Below, in pieces: positions 59,081 through 64,000 of a stretch of 64,000 bases of DNA. The notes under the pieces are model-generated. The model did no database searches. It was not told where the DNA came from and saw nothing but the letters and a program-made list of their open reading frames with translations. A program made the translations under genes and the position numbers. The stretch comes from Cymodocea nodosa (lineage: Eukaryota; Streptophyta; Magnoliopsida; Alismatales; Cymodoceaceae). How positions within the stretch are numbered: the first letter of the stretch is position 1; each line of letters begins with the position of its first letter. Location: NCBI GenBank assembly GCA_036874045.1, contig CM072342.1:8330501-8394500 (forward strand), read 5' to 3'.

Positions 59081-60881
59081 TGTTAGGATCAATAGGCTCA
59101 CTAGAGGGGGGTGAATGGTGAAAGTGTGTATTTTTAAAATTCTTTAAATGTTGAATCGAATAATTCAACAAAAAATGAAATGAGATGAAACTGATATAAT
59201 GCAAATTAACAGAGTTAAGAAACACACACCAAATTTTTAGGTGGTTCACCAAATTGGCTAGTCCACCCCCAAGGTTCACTTGGGCTTCACTTGGGCTTCA
59301 CAAAGTGTTTCAACACTTACACACTTACTTTCAGGTCAAAGCAAGAACCAACTACACAGAAGTTTTCAAGTAAAAACTTTAGTAAACCAACCTCTAGAGT
59401 TTTCAGGTCGAAACTCAAACCAACACTATATGTAGCTTTCAGGTTGAAGCCATGAACCAACAGCTTTAAACCTTCAATGAGAGTTTTGGCGCAAGAGCTT
59501 TTTCTGCAATGGATCTTTTGAATGTTCTTCATTGTTTGCAGACTTGAGTATGAATGGAATTCGAGTGTAGCTCACTGTATATCTCTACCGTATATCCGTT
59601 GTCTGTATTTTGAATATATACTTGATATGTACAACGATCATATTTTCCTCCAACGGATGTATTCTACTGTACTTGATTAGGATCAAGTCCCAATACGGCA
59701 AGTGACCGTTCAGAAAAACATTTCAAGTCAACTTACCGATTTTCCTTTTCTTTCGGATAGTTAGCTATGCAACTCTCCGAAGAGTAACTGTAACTCACCG
59801 AAAGATCACTTATCATTTACTGTTAGGTAGGATTCTAGAATATTTAAATGTGAGCTGTCATCCAATCGGATACTTATAACTGTAACTTACCGAACAGTTA
59901 TATACTTGAATCTGTCAACTTTTCAATTTAATTTAGCACGTGCATAAAAGACTGACTTAAATTTTGGAAGGTTATCCTGTAACTCACAGAAATTCTTCAG
60001 GATTTCGGATAGTTATTTTTCTAACTCTCCAAAAACTTATTTGAGCCACTATCTGGAATTCTGCATGTGGGAAATTTGATGACTTAAGTTTCTGATGGTT
60101 AAACTATAACTCACTGAAACTCTTTTGAAATTTCAAATAGTTATCCTTCTTACTCTTCGAAAACCTATTTGAGCATCTGTTTGGATTTCTACACGTGGGA
60201 AATTTACTGACTTAAGTTTCGGATAGTTAAACTGTAACTTACCAAAACTCTCTTTTAAATTTCGAATAGTTATCCTAACTCTCTGATTTTCCCATTTAAA
60301 CTTTCAACTACTAGCTTCCTCCATTTTGCACGTGCGTAATAAAATGACTTAAGTTTTGGAAAGTTATGCCTGTAACTTACTGAAAAACTCGAATAGTTAT
60401 CTAACTCTCCGAAAAGAAAACTCAGATAGTTATCTAACTCTCCGACAAGTCTTTTAAGCTTCTGTTCTATATTTCTGCATGTGGTTTATTGAATGACTTA
60501 ACTTTCGGATAGTTATACCTGTAACTCTCTGAAAAGTCCTTTAAGCTTCCAGATAGTTATCTCCTTAACTATCTGATCATTCAATCCCTTTAACTGTCTG
60601 ATTAAATAACTCTCTGAAGGCTTTGTAAAATCGGATAGTTATTCTTTTAACTGTCCGATAGCATTGCTGCTGCTTTAAACTTGCTCTTCAGATACTTAGA
60701 CCTGTAACTATCCGATTTTGCTGAATCTTCTTGATCTGTTCATCTAGAACCTTCTTGATCTTTTCATCTGCCTGGAAATAGTTCTAACAGCCTTCTAATC
60801 TAATGCAGTAACACTTAACTATGAAATACAATATGTTTCCTCACATAGGTTTTGCATTATCAAAATACTCGGGTACTAACA
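59081..60881 (-). repeat. Copia-4 5' LTR
   Basis: 1.80 kb, same ends as the 3' LTR. A possible TATA box lies at 59613-59621, and a motif array at 59730-60720. A 71-codon sense frame (59317-59532) repeats FNLKAT, FDLKTL and FDLKVSV, as in Copia-3. Confidence 0.93.
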
Positions 60882-60886
60882 AATAC

Positions 60887-61046
60887 AACACCCCAAAATC
60901 AAAATTTAAATAGAAATATGCAACCTAGAATGAAAGAATCAAATGAAATTAGACCAGCAAGTGGACTACTAAGTCAAGCATTGCCTAATCCTTTAAATAG
61001 AAATGTGTATGAAACTGATACCTCTAGGAGGAGGGAAACTAAATGA
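60887..61046 (+). pseudogene. gag: Gypsy-H gag, last piece
   Basis: Resumes in the same frame after Copia-4, with TPQNQNLNRNMQPRMKES, and runs without a stop to TSRRRETK and TGA at 61044-61046. It is polar and Asn/Arg-rich. No CCHC knuckle follows, unlike in Gypsy-2. Either the protein naturally ends here in this element, or the knuckle and pol were deleted together. Confidence 0.75.
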
Positions 61047-61424
61047 ATGTAACCTAATTACCATTGAAAGATAAATAAAAAAAGGGAGAAAAAATAAAAT
61101 ATAGCAAAATAGTTTTTATTGTTCTCAGATTCATTGAGTTATTACTTAATTCAATGAACTTACTTCATTGAGTTATTGCATAACATAACTCAACGGATGT
61201 AGCACAATATGAATTATTTTTTATTTTTATGTGAATTTACTGAATACAAAATCACCAAAGTTTAGAAATTATGGATATGCTGGTAGATGCATTGGGAGAA
61301 ATATGAAGCTATTTATCAGCCAAAGATTTATGTATATTACATTGTATCTCTAAGTAGATCAAAGAATGCATAGTTGAGAGTTATTTCCAAAAACTGCAAG
61401 CTACCAGGATGACCAACACCAATG
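61047..61424 (+). other. Gypsy-H spacer between gag and third ORF
   Basis: AT-rich, no coding signal recognised. It includes a purine run (61078-61095) and two TTCATTGAGTTATT motifs near 61130-61190. Pol would be expected in an autonomous relative at this place, but no trace is visible. Confidence 0.55.
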
Positions 61425-62413
61425 ATGGATTTCTATAAAAAGCATTTGACCATAATACAATAAGCTATGAATACTTGAATATAGAAGAAACTTCTGAAAT
61501 CTTGCCTAATGCATTAGGAGAAATGAAATATATTATGGGAAGTGATTTAGGACTAATCATCCATAGGAACAAATCAAGGTATAATATGCTATCATCAAAT
61601 ATTTATAGTAGAAATCCTATTACTGTAGAGGAATTTAACATTGAAAAGCAAAGTATTTTTGACATTACTACAAAAAATTTAGGTGCAACACTAACATTCG
61701 CTGATTGGAATTCAAAATACCATATGTTATTCGCTGATTGGAATTCAAAATACCATATTTTTGAGACCAATGGGAAGTTGGAATGAAGGAATGTACTTAA
61801 ATGTTTATAATTTTGAGAAAAAATGTTGGCATGAAAATATAATGGAATCTTTTGGAAAAAGAGCATTAGCTAATAAAATGTCACACTTGATTATATATAC
61901 TTAATTACAAATGCCTCAGTTGCATTTAGGTCCAATCTTTACATAGTAAGTAGAGATATTTATGATGAAATAGTAAAAATTTTACCTATACCACAAAATG
62001 TAGTTGAGCTACCATCCTCGCAATTTGACAAAGTTGAACTTGGATTATGGTATACTAATTTCAAGTATCCTACATTGTGCCTAGTAAGGTGGTGGGATGA
62101 CCTAATAAAATTTCAAATATAGATAGTGAATGACTTAAATAATTGGAAATGGAGTGAAGAATACAATGAGTTATTTGTAGAAGTGGAAATTCCTAGATCA
62201 TCATGGTTAAATAGAGGAAGTGTTACCACATTCCATCTCAATAATGGTAATACTCTAATATTTAATATTGATAACATACTTCAAGTCTATCATTTGAGGA
62301 GGCGAGCAAAGACAATAGAAGCAGAATTACTAGTAAGAAGAATTATGCCTAAAGGTTTTGTGTGGGCTGATACATTCATTCCATATACCACTACTTTTCA
62401 ATCATATTCTTAA
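61425..62413 (+). pseudogene. Gypsy-H third ORF, unrecognised protein
   Basis: About 320 residues read across two or three frame changes. A likely start is ATG at 61425 (MDFYKKH), and a frameshift follows near 61445. Visible blocks are SEILPNALGEMKYIMGSDLG, SRYNMLSSNIYSRNPITVEE, NLGATLTFADWNSKYH, then SRDIYDEIVKILPIPQNV, YPTLCLVRWWDDL, and the clean last 95 codons with NDLNNWKWSEEYNELF, RSSWLNRG and MPKGFVWADTFIPY. It is rich in aromatic and beta-prone segments. No signal peptide, membrane helix, RT or integrase motif is seen. It occupies the env-like position, and its tail recurs in Gypsy-2. I do not recognise the family with any confidence. A virus-type movement protein is one guess to test, not a call. 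Confidence 0.6.
61697..61762 (+). repeat. 33-bp in-frame tandem duplication
   Basis: Two 33-bp copies starting TTCGCTGATTGGAATTC at 61697 and 61730. They duplicate eleven codons (ADWNSKYH plus flanks) within the third ORF without changing the frame. Confidence 0.95.
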
Positions 62414-63865
62414 ATTGTATTTCTACATTTGTGATTTATTGTAAATGTGTTACTGCCATATTTATGTTTTGAATAAAAAGATATGTGTACATGTTATTTA
62501 CTGTATTTATTATGTGTCTTTATTTTCAATCAAAATTGAAAAAAAGAAAAAATCATCATCAATCCAATTTGTTGGCATTTGTTCTAAGAAATCATCTAAC
62601 TTGTTTGTGAGCCACCAAAGGCGTAGGAGTCTCCATTTCACACAATGCATATCAATATATCAATAGATATGTTTTACTTTTACTTTTGTTGTGTTATTTT
62701 TGATGAATGAAGGATAACTTGGTAACAAATTTCAAAATACATTAGTTGAATTATGAAGAATAAGGTACACCTATGACAATTATCTTTTACAAAATTGTTA
62801 TTATAATGCAATTCATTGAGTTACATGATAACTCAATAGATTAAGTCCATTGACTTAATCAATAACTCAACAAATCTAATTTATTCCATTCTATCATGAC
62901 TACTATCATGTAATGCATATATTGCTAAATATTTACATTAAGGCAATGCAAAATGTAGGTAGGGGGAGGTAGTTAATATGCACATTAGTGAGAGAAGGAA
63001 ATTTCTTTTTAGAAAACAAGAATGTTTTGCAGCTTTTTGAATATTTTTCGATGAGTTTTATGAAACCTTCTAAAAATTTATATAAGTTTTCTGAAACCTT
63101 CCAACATTGACTAGTTTGAAGGGAGAAACTCATTTTCAAAGTATTTCTATTAAATAGAGAGGAAAATTAATTCTTAGCTATCTTTGAATAATCTCTACCA
63201 CTATGTATTTTCATCTTTATAATGAGGTTAATCAAGGCAATTAATGAAAGTAGGATCATCCCGTAATACTATTAGGGGCAAAGTAGTCAAATTTTGTTTA
63301 TCTTAGAATTATCTTCCTCATATAGTAATGTCTTTAATTCTTGTCTTGCCTTAGTGATTTTTCATTTATCATACCATAAATCGTCATGATTAGGGGAAGT
63401 TAGTTTTGACTGCCTAAAAAAAAAAAAGAGTGAGAGAAAAAGAAAAAAATCTCTTTCCAAAATTTATTCGTCCTCATTCATTCATCCTAAGCCAAGACAA
63501 CAAGATCTTACAATCAATGAGGAAGCAATTACTCTTAGTAGATATTTTTTTTGAGCTCGTTACCAAAATGTATTAATATTTCTAGAGGATGAGAATATAT
63601 ACATGAAAGTCTTGCTTAATGTCATCATTTTAATAAAGCACATCTAGTTTGAGATTAGAATAAGATAGTGAAAAATTCTTGCATAAATCTTTATCTATAG
63701 TGATATATTGTCGTGATTGAGTAACTTTTTGAAAATGAACTTTGAAGGAAAGATAGATTTAATAGAGACAGGTAATGTAGTCTTGGCAGTCTATGAAGAA
63801 AAAAATCTAAATCATGATCATAGCAGGTTTGCTAAGAGACTAGCAAAACTTAGGTATGGGGGAAG
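62414..63865 (+). other. Gypsy-H 3' non-coding region and polypurine tract
   Basis: No gene seen. It is collinear with the minus strand of 9867-11353 in Gypsy-2 (blocks near 62600, 63220 and 63590). A short array of TAACTCAATAGATT motifs lies at 62815-62875 and a purine-rich stretch at 63415-63452. It ends in GGGGGAAG (63858-63865), the likely polypurine tract. Confidence 0.7.
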
Positions 63866-64000
63866 TATTTAAAATGAAAAAATGCATAATATTAGAGCTT
63901 AATGGATGGTTAATGACATGTTATTTAGCTTATAAATGAGAATTAGGAAATTATGTTACATTTACGTAAACTTGAGACTTAATTGAAAAATAGGTATAAT
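63866..64000 (+). repeat. Gypsy-H 3' LTR, first 135 bp (R1)
   Basis: The reverse complement aligns with the last 135 bp of R1 at 17959 and 50845 (TTTAAATACTT, CATTAACCATCCATTAAGC, AATGTAACATAAT blocks). The first dinucleotide is TA where TG is expected. The LTR runs off the window. Confidence 0.75.

Larger units (their letters stand above)
52249..60881 (-). mobile_element. Copia-4: most complete Sirevirus-like element
   Basis: 8.6 kb, with perfect target duplication AATAC (52244-52248 and 60882-60886), both LTRs, primer site, full gag-pol order and purine tract. It lies inside Gypsy-H gag. It has the fewest breaks of any element here: catalytic DSG of protease, D,D,E of integrase and YVDD of RT are all readable. 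About ten stops, nearly all in Gln or Trp codons, still prevent a full polyprotein. There is no third ORF. Confidence 0.94.
31786..64000 (+). mobile_element. Gypsy-H: oldest host element, Athila-like
   Basis: Plus-strand element whose parts reappear between later insertions: end of a 5' LTR (31786-31830), leader, gag in three pieces, a third ORF, a 3' non-coding region, purine tract and the start of a 3' LTR of R1 type that runs off the window. Sire-A (TSD ACTAT) and Copia-4 (TSD AATAC) both interrupt gag. After their removal the gag frame is continuous. No protease, RT or integrase is seen between gag and the third ORF, so this copy could not move alone. It shares its LTR and 3' region with Gypsy-2. 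Confidence 0.8.

Overview
This is AT-rich plant nuclear DNA, most likely from a eudicot, and it consists almost entirely of nested LTR retrotransposons. No ordinary host gene, tRNA, rRNA, CRISPR array or bacterial-type operon was found. Plant origin is indicated by Ty1/copia elements of Sirevirus type (initiator-Met tRNA primer sites, CCHC Gag, some with an extra ORF after pol) and by Ty3/gypsy elements of Athila type (no chromodomain, Athila-like protease, integrase C-terminus and Gag, and a degenerate Asp-tRNA-like primer site). Nearly every coding frame carries stops or frameshifts, so the block looks like old heterochromatin.

Layout, with working names. 1-3607: 5' part of Copia-1 (minus), lying in the 3' end of Gypsy-1. 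3608-9529: Gypsy-1 (minus). 9530-9866: an inverted piece of the Gypsy LTR. 9867-17959: Gypsy-2 (minus). 17960-31785: Copia-2 (plus), with a solo Gypsy LTR in its protease and a five-unit 275-bp tandem array in its RT. 31786-64000: Gypsy-H (plus), the oldest host layer. Its gag is cut into three pieces (32482-32882, 51511-52248, 60887-61046) by two insertions: Sire-A (minus, 32883-51505, TSD ACTAT) and Copia-4 (minus, 52249-60881, TSD AATAC). Sire-A itself contains Copia-3 (plus, 36861-45395, TSD CTTCT/CTTCC) and a Gypsy LTR insertion (48470-50845, TSD GATAC).

The three Gypsy elements share one LTR family, called R1 here. Gypsy-1 and Gypsy-2 keep pol but have lost the capsid part of gag. Gypsy-H keeps gag but has no pol. 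Gypsy-H also encodes an unrecognised protein of roughly 320 residues in the place where other plant retroelements carry an env-like gene. The C-terminal end of that same protein lies just downstream of the Gypsy-2 integrase, so it belongs to the family. This third ORF is the strongest candidate for something undescribed.

Two Sirevirus-like elements (Sire-A and Copia-2) carry a third ORF after pol, while Copia-3 and Copia-4 do not. LTRs from both superfamilies are studded with the same two kinds of short stem-loop motif. Most of the premature stops I checked sit at Gln or Trp codons, as expected from C-to-T decay of methylated repeats.
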